DNA of 64,000 bases from Variovorax paradoxus (GTDB lineage Bacteria; Pseudomonadota; Gammaproteobacteria; Burkholderiales; Burkholderiaceae_C). How positions within the stretch are numbered: position 1 is the stretch's first letter; every line of letters starts with the position of its first letter. The notes beneath the pieces were generated by a model, which was not told the DNA's origin, did no database searches, and saw only the letters and a list, made by a program, of their open reading frames with translations. The stretch is taken from the NCBI GenBank assembly GCA_016806145.1, contig CP063166.1:1240001-1304000 (forward strand), given 5' to 3'. The translations under genes were made by a program, and so were the position numbers. Below, piece by piece: positions 1-9,371 of this stretch.

Positions 1-94
1 TGCGCGCGGCGCGCTCCTGCATTTCTTCGCGGCGGTTCATGCGCCAGAGCCAGATCGCGACCCAGACCACCGCGAGGACGAGAAGGTATTTCAT
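1..94 (-). CDS. PP0621-family small protein, N-terminal part only
   Basis: The frame runs off the left edge of the window. The visible N-terminus starts MKYLLVLAVVWVAIWLWR, a single hydrophobic segment followed by a basic, polar stretch (NRREEMQERAA). This looks like a small membrane-anchored protein and fits the PP0621 family, which often sits beside ypjD/ccsA-like genes in Betaproteobacteria. The family usually ends in a cysteine-rich segment, which lies outside the window. It starts 10 bp before the end of the next gene on the same strand, so the two are probably co-transcribed. The family call rests on the N-terminus and context only. Confidence 0.6.
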   Translation of the reverse strand, partial: MKYLLVLAVVWVAIWLWRMNRREEMQERAAR

Positions 95-103
95 GAGGTG
101 TCT

Positions 104-913
104 TCAGGCCGGCGGACGCGCCAGCACCACTTCGAGCACGAAGCGCGAGCCCACGTAGGCCAGCAGCAGCAGCGCCGAGCCCGCGTAGAGCACGCGCCGC
201 GCGGTGCGCCCGCGCCAGCCGAAGCGCGCGCGGCCGATCAGCAGCACCGCGAAGCTGATCCAGGCCAGCACCGAGAAGGCCGACTTGTGGTCCCACTTCC
301 AGGCCCGGCCCGCGGCGCCGTAGAGCTGTTCGCTGAACAGCAGCCCGGCCAGCAGCGTGGCCGACAGCAGCACGAAGCCGGCCGTCACGAAGCGGAAGGT
401 GAGGCGCTCGAGCGTCAGCAGCGGCACGCCGCCCTGCGGCTCGGCGGCCAGGCGGATCTGCTTCTCGGCGCGGGTCGTGAGCCAGGCGTGCACGACGGCG
501 GCGGCGAACAGGCCGTAGGAAGAGATGCCCAGCGCCAGGTGCAGCGGCAGCCAGGGCGAGGCCGACACGTGCAGCGGCGTGCCGGGAAAGAGGATCGCGA
601 GCAGCACCGCCGCCGCGCCGAGCCAGGCCAGCGCGCGGCGCACCTGAAGCTGCGGGTACATGCGGCTTTCGACCGCGTAGACGGTGAGCACCAGCCAGGC
701 CGTGACCGACAGGGCGGGCGCGAAGCCGAAGCGGGGTTCGTGGCCGACCAGGCCATGGCCGAGCACCGCGGCATGCAGCAGCCAGGCCAGGCCGAGCGCC
801 CACTGGGTGGCCTGGCGGCTCAGCCGGGCGCCTGCGGCAGCGGCAAAACCGTAGGCGGCCGCGGCGGCGATGCCCAGCGCCACGCCGAGTGGGGAGGGGA
901 TCGCTAAAATCAT
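104..913 (-). CDS. CcsA/YpjD-type cytochrome c assembly membrane protein
   Basis: The 269-aa product is an integral membrane protein with about eight hydrophobic segments. The pattern is that of the cytochrome c assembly (CcsA/CcmC) superfamily, in the short YpjD-like form. A tryptophan-bearing stretch (around residues 205-225, WKWDHKSAFSVLAWISF) resembles the WWxWD-type haem-handling region of this superfamily in degenerate form. YpjD-like genes are commonly found divergent from ffh, as here. Its exact role, haem handling versus another membrane function, is not established from sequence. A -10-like hexamer (TAAACT on the minus strand, 921-926) lies 7 nt before the ATG and no ribosome-binding site is visible, so the message may be leaderless. 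Confidence 0.8.
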   Translation of the reverse strand: MILAIPSPLGVALGIAAAAAYGFAAAAGARLSRQATQWALGLAWLLHAAVLGHGLVGHEPRFGFAPALSVTAWLVLTVYAVESRMYPQLQVRRALAWLGAAAVLLAILFPGTPLHVSASPWLPLHLALGISSYGLFAAAVVHAWLTTRAEKQIRLAAEPQGGVPLLTLERLTFRFVTAGFVLLSATLLAGLLFSEQLYGAAGRAWKWDHKSAFSVLAWISFAVLLIGRARFGWRGRTARRVLYAGSALLLLAYVGSRFVLEVVLARPPA

Positions 914-926
914 CGATCGGAGTTTA
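905..926. promoter_or_regulatory. Divergent -10-like elements for ccsA-like gene and ffh
   Basis: TAAAAT at 905-910 on the plus strand could serve ffh, whose start is 130 nt downstream. TAAACT on the minus strand (921-926) sits 7 nt before the start of the CcsA-like gene. No convincing -35 box accompanies either one, so both are pattern matches only. Confidence 0.3.
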
Positions 927-1039
927 GCCGCTCACCCTTGCATTTCCGGGTGCCGCGCGCCAGCTTCCCTCCTACCCGTCTCCCGCGACTTCTCCCATCC
1001 GTCCCGCCGCAGCGGGGCAGCAAGCAAGGCATCCCCTCC

Positions 1040-2428
1040 ATGGCCAGCGCTCTCACCGAAAAATTCTCCCGCCTCGTCAAGACGATGAGCGGCCAGGCGC
1101 GCATCACCGAAAGCAACGTGCAGGACATGCTGCGCGAAGTGCGCATGGCGCTGCTCGAAGCCGACGTGGCGCTGCCCGTGGTGCGCGACTTCGTCGCCCG
1201 CGTGAAGGAAAAGGCGCTCGGCCAGGAAGTGCTGGGCTCGCTCAAGCCGGGCCAGGCGCTGGTCGGCATCGTCAACCGCGAGCTCGCCGCCACCATGGGC
1301 GAGGGCGTCTCCGACATCAACCTCGCGGCCCAGCCGCCGGCGGTGATCCTCATGGCCGGCCTGCAGGGCGCCGGCAAGACCACCACCACCGCCAAGCTCG
1401 CCAAGCACCTGATCGAGAAGCGCAAGAAGAAGGTGCTCACGGTCTCGGGCGACGTCTACCGGCCCGCCGCCATCGAGCAGCTCAAGACCGTCACGAAGCA
1501 GGCCGGCGCCGAATGGTTCCCGAGCACGGCCGACCAGAAGCCGCTCGACATCGCGCGCGCCGCGCTCGATCACGCCAAGCGCCACTTCTTCGACGTGCTG
1601 CTCGTCGACACGGCCGGCCGGCTCGCGATCGACGAGGTGCTGATGGCCGAGATCCAGCAGCTGCACGGCGCGTTGAACCCGGTCGAGACCCTGTTCGTGG
1701 TCGACGCCATGCAGGGCCAGGACGCGATCAACACGGCGCGCGCCTTCAAGGAGGCGCTGCCGCTCACCGGCATCATCCTGACCAAGACCGACGGCGATTC
1801 GCGCGGCGGCGCGGCGCTGTCGGTGCGCCAGGTCACGGGCGTGCCGATCAAGTTCGCGGGCGTGAGCGAGAAGATCGACGGCCTCGAGGTGTTCGACGCC
1901 GAGCGCCATGCGGGCCGCATCCTGGGCATGGGCGACATCGTCGCGCTGGTCGAGCAGGTCACGGCCGGCGTCGACGTGGCGGCGGCGCAGAAGCTCGCGG
2001 CCAAGGTCAAGAGCGGCGCGGGCTTCGACCTCAACGACTTCCTCGGCCAGCTGCAGCAGATGAAGCAGATGGGCGGCCTCTCGAGCCTGATGGACAAGCT
2101 GCCCACGCAGATGGCCGCCAAGGCCAGCGAGGCCGACATGACGCGCGCCGAGCGCGACATCCGCCGCAAGGAAGGGATCATCCAGAGCATGACCCCGCTG
2201 GAGCGCCGCAAGCCCGAGCTGCTCAAGGCCACGCGCAAGCGCCGCATCGCGGCCGGCGCGGGCGTGCAGGTTCAGGAAGTGAACCGCCTGCTCAACGAGT
2301 TCGAGCAGATGCAGGGGATGATGAAGAAGATGAAGGGCGGCGGCCTCATGAAGATGATGAAGAAGATGGGCGGCATGAAGGGCATGGGCGGGATGGGCGG
2401 TCCCGGCGGGCCGAAGCTGCCGTTCTGA
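1040..2428 (+). CDS. ffh: Signal recognition particle protein Ffh (SRP54)
   Basis: This is the GTPase core of the signal recognition particle. It binds 4.5S RNA and signal peptides and delivers nascent membrane proteins to FtsY. The 462-aa product has the expected order: helical N domain (residues 1-90), G domain with the P-loop GLQGAGKTTTTAK near 107-119, a DTAGR motif, TKTDGD, and a methionine-rich M domain. The tail is very rich in Met, Lys and Gly (GMMKKMKGGGLMKMMKKM), as usual for Ffh. The frame is open upstream to 938, but the ATG at 1040 (MASALTEKFSRL) matches the family N-terminus. A strong hairpin terminator follows. Confidence 0.97.
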   Translation: MASALTEKFSRLVKTMSGQARITESNVQDMLREVRMALLEADVALPVVRDFVARVKEKALGQEVLGSLKPGQALVGIVNRELAATMGEGVSDINLAAQPPAVILMAGLQGAGKTTTTAKLAKHLIEKRKKKVLTVSGDVYRPAAIEQLKTVTKQAGAEWFPSTADQKPLDIARAALDHAKRHFFDVLLVDTAGRLAIDEVLMAEIQQLHGALNPVETLFVVDAMQGQDAINTARAFKEALPLTGIILTKTDGDSRGGAALSVRQVTGVPIKFAGVSEKIDGLEVFDAERHAGRILGMGDIVALVEQVTAGVDVAAAQKLAAKVKSGAGFDLNDFLGQLQQMKQMGGLSSLMDKLPTQMAAKASEADMTRAERDIRRKEGIIQSMTPLERRKPELLKATRKRRIAAGAGVQVQEVNRLLNEFEQMQGMMKKMKGGGLMKMMKKMGGMKGMGGMGGPGGPKLPF

Positions 2429-2455
2429 GCCGCGTACATATATAGAGGGATGGAC

Positions 2456-2494
2456 GAAGCCCGCCGGGGAGGACCCGGCGGGCTTCGGCGTTTT
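2456..2494. terminator. Intrinsic terminator between ffh and the RNA-repair operon
   Basis: A perfect 13-bp stem, GAAGCCCGCCGGG (2456-2468) with CCCGGCGGGCTTC (2474-2486), closes a 5-nt loop and is followed by GGCGTTTT. It lies 28 bp after the ffh stop. The convergent HD-kinase gene ends at 2494, so the stem may act for both strands. The T-tract is on the plus strand. Confidence 0.85.
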
Positions 2495-3633
2495 CAGGTC
2501 TGCACCGCGTAGACCGTCGCGTGCGCCTCGATCGGCGTCGGCAGCTCCCAGCGGTGCAGCATGCGCTCGATGCCCGCGCTCGACAGCGTCGTGTCGCGCT
2601 CGCGGTTGCGGCGCATCAACTCGGTGTGCGGCACCTCGAGGTACACCAGTTCGATTTGGGCGTGGTAGGCCCACAGCAGGTCCAGCGTCTTGGTGCGCAT
2701 CTGCTGGCTCAGGTGGGTGGCGTTCCAGACGAAGTGTTCCTGCCTGCGCAGCAGCGCCTTCGCCTGGTCGACCGCATGGTGCGCGGCGAGCCCGTCGTTC
2801 TCGCCGTGCTTCAGGCCCAGCTCGGCGCGCGCATCGTCGAAGGACACCACCGGCCAACCCTTGCGCTGCTGCGCCACCCAGTGGTTCTTGCCGCTCGCGG
2901 GCAGGCCGCACATCACCCTCACGCGCGAGCCCGGGTTCTGGAACAGCGGGTAGTCGGGGCTGGTGTCGGCGCCGCGGAAGTAGGCCAGGCGCGTGTGGGC
3001 GTCGACCATCTGCCGCGGGCCGTCCCAGCAGCCTTCCTCCTGCGCGAGCTGCTCGAACAGTGCGATGTCGGCCAGGCTGTCGGAGCGCTCCTCGTAGTGC
3101 CGTCCCAGCATGTCGCAGCGCGCCACGCAGCACAGGTCGGGCAGGCTCAGCTCCCACGACAGCCGATGCACCAGCCGCTCGGGCCGCTCGCCCTTGCGCG
3201 ACGCGAAGGCATGGAACGGCAGCTGGTGCACCGCGACGATCCGGCACACGGCCTCGCGCAGCGCGAAGGGCACGCGTGCCTTCCACATCAGCACGCGCAC
3301 GTCGACCGCGCCGCGGCGCGAATGGCCGGGCTGGCCGATGCGGCCGCTGGCCTCGTCGATCACCGTGGTGTCGGGCTTGGCGATGTCGTGCAGCAGGCAG
3401 GCCATGAACAGCACGAAGCGGCCGTCGGCATCGGCGCGTCGGTAGTGCGCGTCCTGCGCCAGCGCATCGAGCACCATGCGCGTGTGGAGGCCGACGTTGC
3501 CCTCGGCGTGGTAGTACGGGTCCTGCGGCGTCTCCTCGAGGCGCAGCAGGTCCGGCAGCAGTTCGCAGCAACGTGCCCAGTCGGCGCCAGCTCCGGGCGC
3601 GGGCACCAGCGTGCGAAGTTCGTCGAAAGTCAT
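2494..3633 (-). CDS. HD-Pnk type RNA end-healing protein (HD domain plus P-loop polynucleotide kinase)
   Basis: The 379-aa product has two modules. Residues 1-225 form an HD phosphohydrolase domain: H50, the H82-D83 pair in LLHDIAKPD, H104 in PGHSRRG, H136 in AVHQLPFH and a distal D174 in ARCDMLGR. Residues 235-379 form a P-loop kinase: GLPASGKN at 243-250, FDDAR as an acceptor-activating Asp region, and an Arg-rich lid (RRNRERD). This domain order matches HD-Pnk enzymes, characterised in Runella slithyformis, in which the HD part removes 2',3'-cyclic or 3' phosphates and the kinase phosphorylates 5'-OH ends. The P-loop has Asn where Ser/Thr is usual; related end-healing kinases tolerate changes here. 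The start overlaps the ligase stop by 4 bp (ATGA), so the two proteins are probably made together. Substrate is inferred from the partner. Confidence 0.85.
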   Translation of the reverse strand: MTFDELRTLVPAPGAGADWARCCELLPDLLRLEETPQDPYYHAEGNVGLHTRMVLDALAQDAHYRRADADGRFVLFMACLLHDIAKPDTTVIDEASGRIGQPGHSRRGAVDVRVLMWKARVPFALREAVCRIVAVHQLPFHAFASRKGERPERLVHRLSWELSLPDLCCVARCDMLGRHYEERSDSLADIALFEQLAQEEGCWDGPRQMVDAHTRLAYFRGADTSPDYPLFQNPGSRVRVMCGLPASGKNHWVAQQRKGWPVVSFDDARAELGLKHGENDGLAAHHAVDQAKALLRRQEHFVWNATHLSQQMRTKTLDLLWAYHAQIELVYLEVPHTELMRRNRERDTTLSSAGIERMLHRWELPTPIEAHATVYAVQT

Positions 3634-4529
3634 CGCGGCCTCCCGGTGGTCGTGAGTTCGGCGGGATCGCGCAGCGTGCGCAGTCCCAGGTCGTGCCAGC
3701 CGAGCGACGGCACCGGCGCATGCAGGTCCGCGCCCGGTGCCAGCCGGTTCGGCAGCAGCGGCCGGCGGGTGTCGTGCGAGCCCGAGTCGAGGATGGTCTG
3801 GACGAAGTCCGGGCGCACCCACTTGTAGCGGCCCGTCACCTGGCCGTTCGACTCGGTCTTGAGGTACAGGCCCTCGGCCAGGTCCGAGAGGTCGGTCTGC
3901 TGCCGCGCCAGCGTGAGCGGCTGGCCCTTGTCGGCCACGGCCCGTTCGAAGGCCGAGCGCCAGTCGGTGCTGCGCGCGAGCGAGGGCCGCACGAGCGAAC
4001 GCAGGGCCTTCGGCTGGCGTGGCATCGCGCCCTCGTAGAGCACGGGCACCGACAGCACCGGGCCGCCCGCGAGCAGCGCCTGCCGCGCCGGCGTCGAGAG
4101 AAAGCACTGTGCCTGGCGGTCGTAGAGATCGAACTCCAGGAAGAAGGCCGGCAGCCGGTCGTACCAGCAGCTGTGCTTGGCGAAGCACCATTCGCCGTAC
4201 ATCACGTAGCGGTCCTCGAGCCGTTCGAGCAGCGCCGCCTCGTGCGTGGCGGCCCAGTGTTTGAACAGGTTGAACTGGCGCTCGCCGGCACCGCCCGCGA
4301 GGTAGTGGCCGCGCGACTGCAGCAGCAGCTCGCCGGCCGCGCCGAACGACACGGCGGCGTTCGCGCCATCGAGCTTTTCCTCGATGACCACGTGCAGTCC
4401 GTGCAGCGTTGCCAATGGCGTCTGGCCGTCGTCGCTGTCGCCGGGCTGCAGGCGCGAGCCTTCGAGGTGCGCGGTCCGCGGGTACTTCAGCAGCGGCAGC
4501 GACGAGAGGGAAGAAGAAAGGGGAAACAC
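3630..4529 (-). CDS. ATP-dependent RNA ligase family protein
   Basis: The 299-aa product carries the covalent nucleotidyltransferase motifs in order: motif I EEKLDGANAAVSF (Lys52, the AMP acceptor), motif III YVMYGEWCFAKHS, IIIa FFLEFDLYD, motif IV AEGLYLKTE and motif V YKWVRPDF. This places it among RNA ligases that join 3'-OH and 5'-phosphate ends. Its start is GTG with a good GGAGAA ribosome-binding site 5 nt upstream, and it is the first gene of a two-gene operon with the HD/kinase protein. Together they could heal and seal broken RNA, for example tRNA cut by a ribotoxin. No RtcB, Hen1 or toxin gene is seen nearby. The exact ligase subfamily (Rnl1, Rnl2 or Rnl5-like) cannot be fixed by eye. 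Confidence 0.85.
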   Translation of the reverse strand: MFPLSSSLSSLPLLKYPRTAHLEGSRLQPGDSDDGQTPLATLHGLHVVIEEKLDGANAAVSFGAAGELLLQSRGHYLAGGAGERQFNLFKHWAATHEAALLERLEDRYVMYGEWCFAKHSCWYDRLPAFFLEFDLYDRQAQCFLSTPARQALLAGGPVLSVPVLYEGAMPRQPKALRSLVRPSLARSTDWRSAFERAVADKGQPLTLARQQTDLSDLAEGLYLKTESNGQVTGRYKWVRPDFVQTILDSGSHDTRRPLLPNRLAPGADLHAPVPSLGWHDLGLRTLRDPAELTTTGRPR

Positions 4530-4640
4530 GTTTGTTCTCCGGATGGAAACCAGGAAGAACCGACAACGTGCGGGAGCGAAGCTGAGAGGGATCGGGAGCG
4601 ACTTCGACGGCCGCTGTTTCCAGCGAAGGGCCGTGTCCGG

Positions 4641-4793
4641 TCAGCGGATGCGCAGCTTGGCGCCCGACATGACCAGTGAAGTGGTGTTGTCGGCGTCAGA
4701 GGGTGGTGACGGCGAATCGGGGCACTTGGCGCTCCAGGGGATCGAGAGGATCCGTGGGTTGAAAAAAGGAAGGCGCGATTCTAGGCGCGCCAT
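4641..4793 (-). CDS. Possible 50-aa leader ORF upstream of the RNA ligase
   Basis: Between the ligase start (4529) and the opgH terminator there are about 270 bp without a clear gene. A minus-strand frame of 50 codons starts with ATG at 4793 and ends in a basic MSGAKLRIR. It has no visible ribosome-binding site and no family I recognise. A TAGAAT hexamer on the minus strand at 4778-4783 could be the -10 box of the ligase operon; it would give a long 5' leader of about 240 nt and would lie inside this frame. The ORF is therefore probably spurious, but the leader itself is unusual in length. Confidence 0.15.
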   Translation of the reverse strand: MARLESRLPFFNPRILSIPWSAKCPDSPSPPSDADNTTSLVMSGAKLRIR

Positions 4794-4822
4794 GAAAAAA
4801 GCCGGCCCCTCGGGGCCGGCTT
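4794..4822 (-). terminator. Intrinsic terminator of opgH
   Basis: Read on the minus strand, AAGCCGGCCCC and GGGGCCGGCTT form an 11-bp stem with a tiny loop, followed directly by a run of T's. It begins 27 bp after the opgH stop codon and separates opgH from the RNA-ligase operon. Confidence 0.85.
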
Positions 4823-4848
4823 CATGCGAGGCGTGTGGCGCGCGCGCG

Positions 4849-6852
4849 TCAGGCGGTGGCCAGCGCGGCGGGGCGCGAGAGGCGCAGCGCATGCATCCAG
4901 GCGCGGCGCAGCACGGCCGGCGAACGCGATTCCTCAGGGATCAGCAGGAAGCCGCGGTCGCGCAGCGTGGTGCCCAGCGCGATCTGGCTGGTCAGCACGG
5001 TCAGCGGGATCGCCAGCAGCAGCGGCAGGCCGACCGGCATGAGCCACATCAGGGCGCTCGGGTCGATCATCGCGACGCCGACGGCCAGCAGTGCGATCAC
5101 CAGCGTCATGGGGGCCAGCTGCGAGGCAGCGACCTTCCACGGCACGGCGGCGGCTTCACGCGGGGGCGACTTCCAGTCGAGCTTGATGCCGGTGAGGGCG
5201 ACCAGCACGAACAGCGAGTGGGCCAGCATGCGCACCGGTGCCTGCACGATCGCGAGACCGCTTTCCATCACCGAGCTCTTGACCAGGCCCCACAGGCCGC
5301 CGAACTGGCGTTGCTCGCCGCGCATCAGCACGGCAACGATGCCGAGCACGCGGGGCAGGAACAGCAGGCACAGGGTCCAGATCCAGAGGCCGGCGAGTTC
5401 GGCCGGCAGCACGCTCCAGCTCGAGATCAGGCTCGAACCGCTGAGCCACAGCGCGGTGCCCAGCGTGAGGAACGCGAGCCACAGCGGCGCGGAAACATAG
5501 GCCATGGTACCGGTCACGAACATCGCGCGGTGCACCGAGTGGATGCCGGGCTCGGCCATCAGGCGGGCGTTCTGCAGGTTGCCCTGGCACCAGCGGCGGT
5601 CGCGCTGCAGCTCGGCCAGCAGGTCCGGCGGTTGCTGTTCGTAGCTGCCGACCAGGTCGGACACCAGCCACACGTTGTAGCCGGCACGGCGCATCAGCGC
5701 GGCTTCGACGAAGTCATGCGACATGATGCCGCCGGACATGCCGCCGGTGCCCTTGATCGGGGCCAGCGCGCAGTGCTTCATGAAGGGTTCGACGCGGATG
5801 ATCGCGTTGTGGCCCCAGTAGTGCGATTCGCCCAGTTGCCAGAACTGCATGCCCAGCGTGAACAGGCGGCCCGTCACGCGGGAAGCGAATTGTTGGGCGC
5901 GGGCATGCAGCGTCACGTGGCCGATGGCCTGGGTGGCGGTCTGGATGATGCCGGCGCTCGGGTTGGCTTCCATCAGCTTGACCATCGAGGTCAGGCAGTC
6001 GCCGCTCATCACGGAGTCGGCGTCGAGCACGACCATGTAGCGGTAGTCCTTGCCCCAGCGGCGGCAGAAGTCGGCCACGTTGCCGGCCTTGCGGTGCGTG
6101 CGGCGGGTGCGCAGGCGGTAGTAGACCTCGACCTGCGGCTGGTTCGGGCTGTCGGCCAGCGCGGCGCGCAGGTCTTCCCAGGCGGCGCGCTCGGCGGCGG
6201 CAGTCTCGGGGTTGTAGCTGTCGGACAGCACGAACACGTCGAACTGCTTGGCGTGGCCGGTGGCCGCGACCGATTCGCAGGTGGCGCGCAGGCCGGCGAA
6301 CACGGTGGCCACGTCCTCGTTGCAGATCGGCATGATGATCGCGGTGCGGGCCTCGGGGTTCATTGGGTGGTTGGCCACCTGCTTGACCGAGAGCGCGTGC
6401 TTGTCGCCGCGCACCGAGACGTAGAAGCCCATGAGGGCGGTCACGAAACCGGTCACGACCCAGCCCGAGAGCAGGCCGTAGAGGCCGATCTGGCCGTATT
6501 CGAGCCAGACGTTGTCGTAGTCGGGCTGCACGCCCGCGAACAGCGTGGAAGCGACCACGGTGCTCAGCACGGTCAGCAGCATGAAGGCCAGGCGGCGCTG
6601 CGAGGCGGCGCGCTGCCACGGCTGCCTGGCTTCGGCCGGGGCGCTTTCGCGCTTGCCGCCGGCACCCAGGCGGACCAGCAGGGCGGTGCCGAGGCTGTTC
6701 CAGAAGCCGCGCCAGGGGCGCGGCGTCATCGAGCCGCGGTTGACCGGAGGCGCGGTAACGGCGTTGGGATGGCGTTCCTCACGCACCGGGCTGCGGCGCG
6801 AGAAGTCGGCATCGGCCAGGACATTGAGTTGGGAGAAGTCGTTCGGCTTCAT
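4849..6852 (-). CDS. opgH: Osmoregulated periplasmic glucan glucosyltransferase OpgH (MdoH)
   Basis: This inner-membrane family 2 glycosyltransferase makes the beta-1,2 backbone of periplasmic glucans from UDP-glucose. The 667-aa product shows transmembrane segments near residues 65-130 and four or five more after residue 400. The catalytic domain between has DSYNPE, the DAD motif (VVLDADSVMSG) and QRDRRWCQGN (QxxRW). The start is ATG 6852 (MKPNDFSQL); the frame is open 24 codons further but that extension does not look like family sequence. The ribosome-binding site is weak. In many bacteria opgG lies directly upstream of opgH; here no opgG is adjacent, and the gene stands alone with its own terminator. 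Confidence 0.93.
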   Translation of the reverse strand: MKPNDFSQLNVLADADFSRRSPVREERHPNAVTAPPVNRGSMTPRPWRGFWNSLGTALLVRLGAGGKRESAPAEARQPWQRAASQRRLAFMLLTVLSTVVASTLFAGVQPDYDNVWLEYGQIGLYGLLSGWVVTGFVTALMGFYVSVRGDKHALSVKQVANHPMNPEARTAIIMPICNEDVATVFAGLRATCESVAATGHAKQFDVFVLSDSYNPETAAAERAAWEDLRAALADSPNQPQVEVYYRLRTRRTHRKAGNVADFCRRWGKDYRYMVVLDADSVMSGDCLTSMVKLMEANPSAGIIQTATQAIGHVTLHARAQQFASRVTGRLFTLGMQFWQLGESHYWGHNAIIRVEPFMKHCALAPIKGTGGMSGGIMSHDFVEAALMRRAGYNVWLVSDLVGSYEQQPPDLLAELQRDRRWCQGNLQNARLMAEPGIHSVHRAMFVTGTMAYVSAPLWLAFLTLGTALWLSGSSLISSWSVLPAELAGLWIWTLCLLFLPRVLGIVAVLMRGEQRQFGGLWGLVKSSVMESGLAIVQAPVRMLAHSLFVLVALTGIKLDWKSPPREAAAVPWKVAASQLAPMTLVIALLAVGVAMIDPSALMWLMPVGLPLLLAIPLTVLTSQIALGTTLRDRGFLLIPEESRSPAVLRRAWMHALRLSRPAALATA

Positions 6853-7245
6853 GGTGTTTACCAACGTTGCTTGTCGAGGGAGGAGGAGGTGTCGCCAATG
6901 GCCGGAAAGCGCTTGAAGACGCAATCCGTCGCGACGCCGCCGGCGCTGGCGAGCGCGGCTGGCGAATGGCCCGCGGCACGGGGCCGCGAGGCGGAAAACT
7001 GCTTTTGACGCAGGCCGTCGCGCTGCGGACGCAGTGCGAAAGATGGGCTGTTGAATGCTGTCATGCCACTACAGGGGCAAACCCTGTGCCAGCATGGAAA
7101 AGTGCTTTGGAATCAAGCACTTGGGCCGCATCGGCCGGAATTTCAGGGGGCCGGAGGGCGAAAAGGGCCTCAAAACCCCCGTTTTTGTCGCCGAATCCCG
7201 ACAAGCTCACCGGCCTGCCGAAAAACACCCATATGAATCAACGAC
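6853..7245. other. Intergenic region upstream of opgH with a small inverted repeat
   Basis: About 390 bp lie between the opgH start and the glrR stop, with no credible gene. It must contain the opgH promoter. A 6-bp inverted repeat, ACAGGG (7071-7076) and CCCTGT (7082-7087), with a 5-nt spacer is the only clear symmetrical element. It could be an operator or a short hairpin; nothing identifies the regulator. No T-rich terminator for glrR stands out. Confidence 0.35.
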
Positions 7246-8642
<1,397 letters not shown>

Positions 8643-8646
<4 letters not shown>

Positions 8647-9308
8647 GGGGTGGACCTGTTCCCGTTGGGTGCCGAGGCCGGTGCCGCGGGCGTGTTGGGC
8701 CGCGCGAAGCTGCGCTCGATGGCGCGCAGGGCTTCGATGCGGTCGTTGAGCTGGTCGATGCGGCGCTGGCTGTCGCGCAGCTGCTGCACCTGCTTGTCGC
8801 GGTCGTCCTCGACGCGGCGCTGCTCGATGTAGCGCGCGGCCAGCGCGCGCGCCAGCGGCTGCAGCGGCTGGGCCTCGGGCGAGGGATTGGCGATCACGCG
8901 CTGCAGCAGGCCCAGCGCGCGCGCCAGGTCGGCCGGCACGCGGGTCTGCGACAGCAGGATCGCGAGGTGCATCTGCGCCGTGGGCGCGTCGCCGGGGTCG
9001 CCCAGGCGCTGGATCTCGGCGCTCAGTTCGGCACCGCTGAGCGGGCGCATCTTGTCGGCGTAGGCCAGCACGGCGGCCACCGGGCCCTGGGTCATCAGCG
9101 TGAACAGCGAGGCCGGCTGGGTGGCCGGCGCCTTCGGCTCGGCCTCGACCGGCATCACGCGCGGCAGCACCACCGGCGGCGGCAGCGCCTCGGCTTCCGC
9201 GGGCGGCTTGGGCGGTGCGCTGCAGGCGGCCAGCAGCAGGAGCCACGGCGCGGCCAGCGCAGCCAGTGCGCGGGTGGCGGTGGAGGGGCGTACGGACGGA
9301 AAAGACAT
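8643..9308 (-). CDS. qseG: QseG/YfhG-like outer-membrane lipoprotein of the GlrKR system
   Basis: The 221-aa product begins with a signal sequence ending in a lipobox (LLLLAACS, Cys about residue 29). A Pro/Ala-rich linker follows, then a helical repeat-like region, and a coiled coil near residues 165-205 (DKQVQQLRDSQRRIDQLNDRIEALR). Position between the histidine kinase and the regulator, and the lipoprotein plus coiled-coil layout, match QseG, which in E. coli binds the sensor kinase from the periplasmic side. It overlaps glrR by 4 bp and starts 63 bp after glrK. Sequence similarity to enteric QseG is likely low, so the name rests on context. Confidence 0.8.
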
Positions 9309-9371
9309 GGACGAGGAAGGACGACGCGGGGCGTTGGCGATGGCTACGGGGATGTGGGGGCGCCGGGAAGC

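Noticed and set aside
932..3721. Very long minus-strand frame covering the ffh region
   Set aside because: It runs antisense to ffh and then into the HD-kinase gene in another frame. Its sequence is Arg/Ala/His-rich, typical of a shadow frame in GC-rich DNA, and it lacks any domain.
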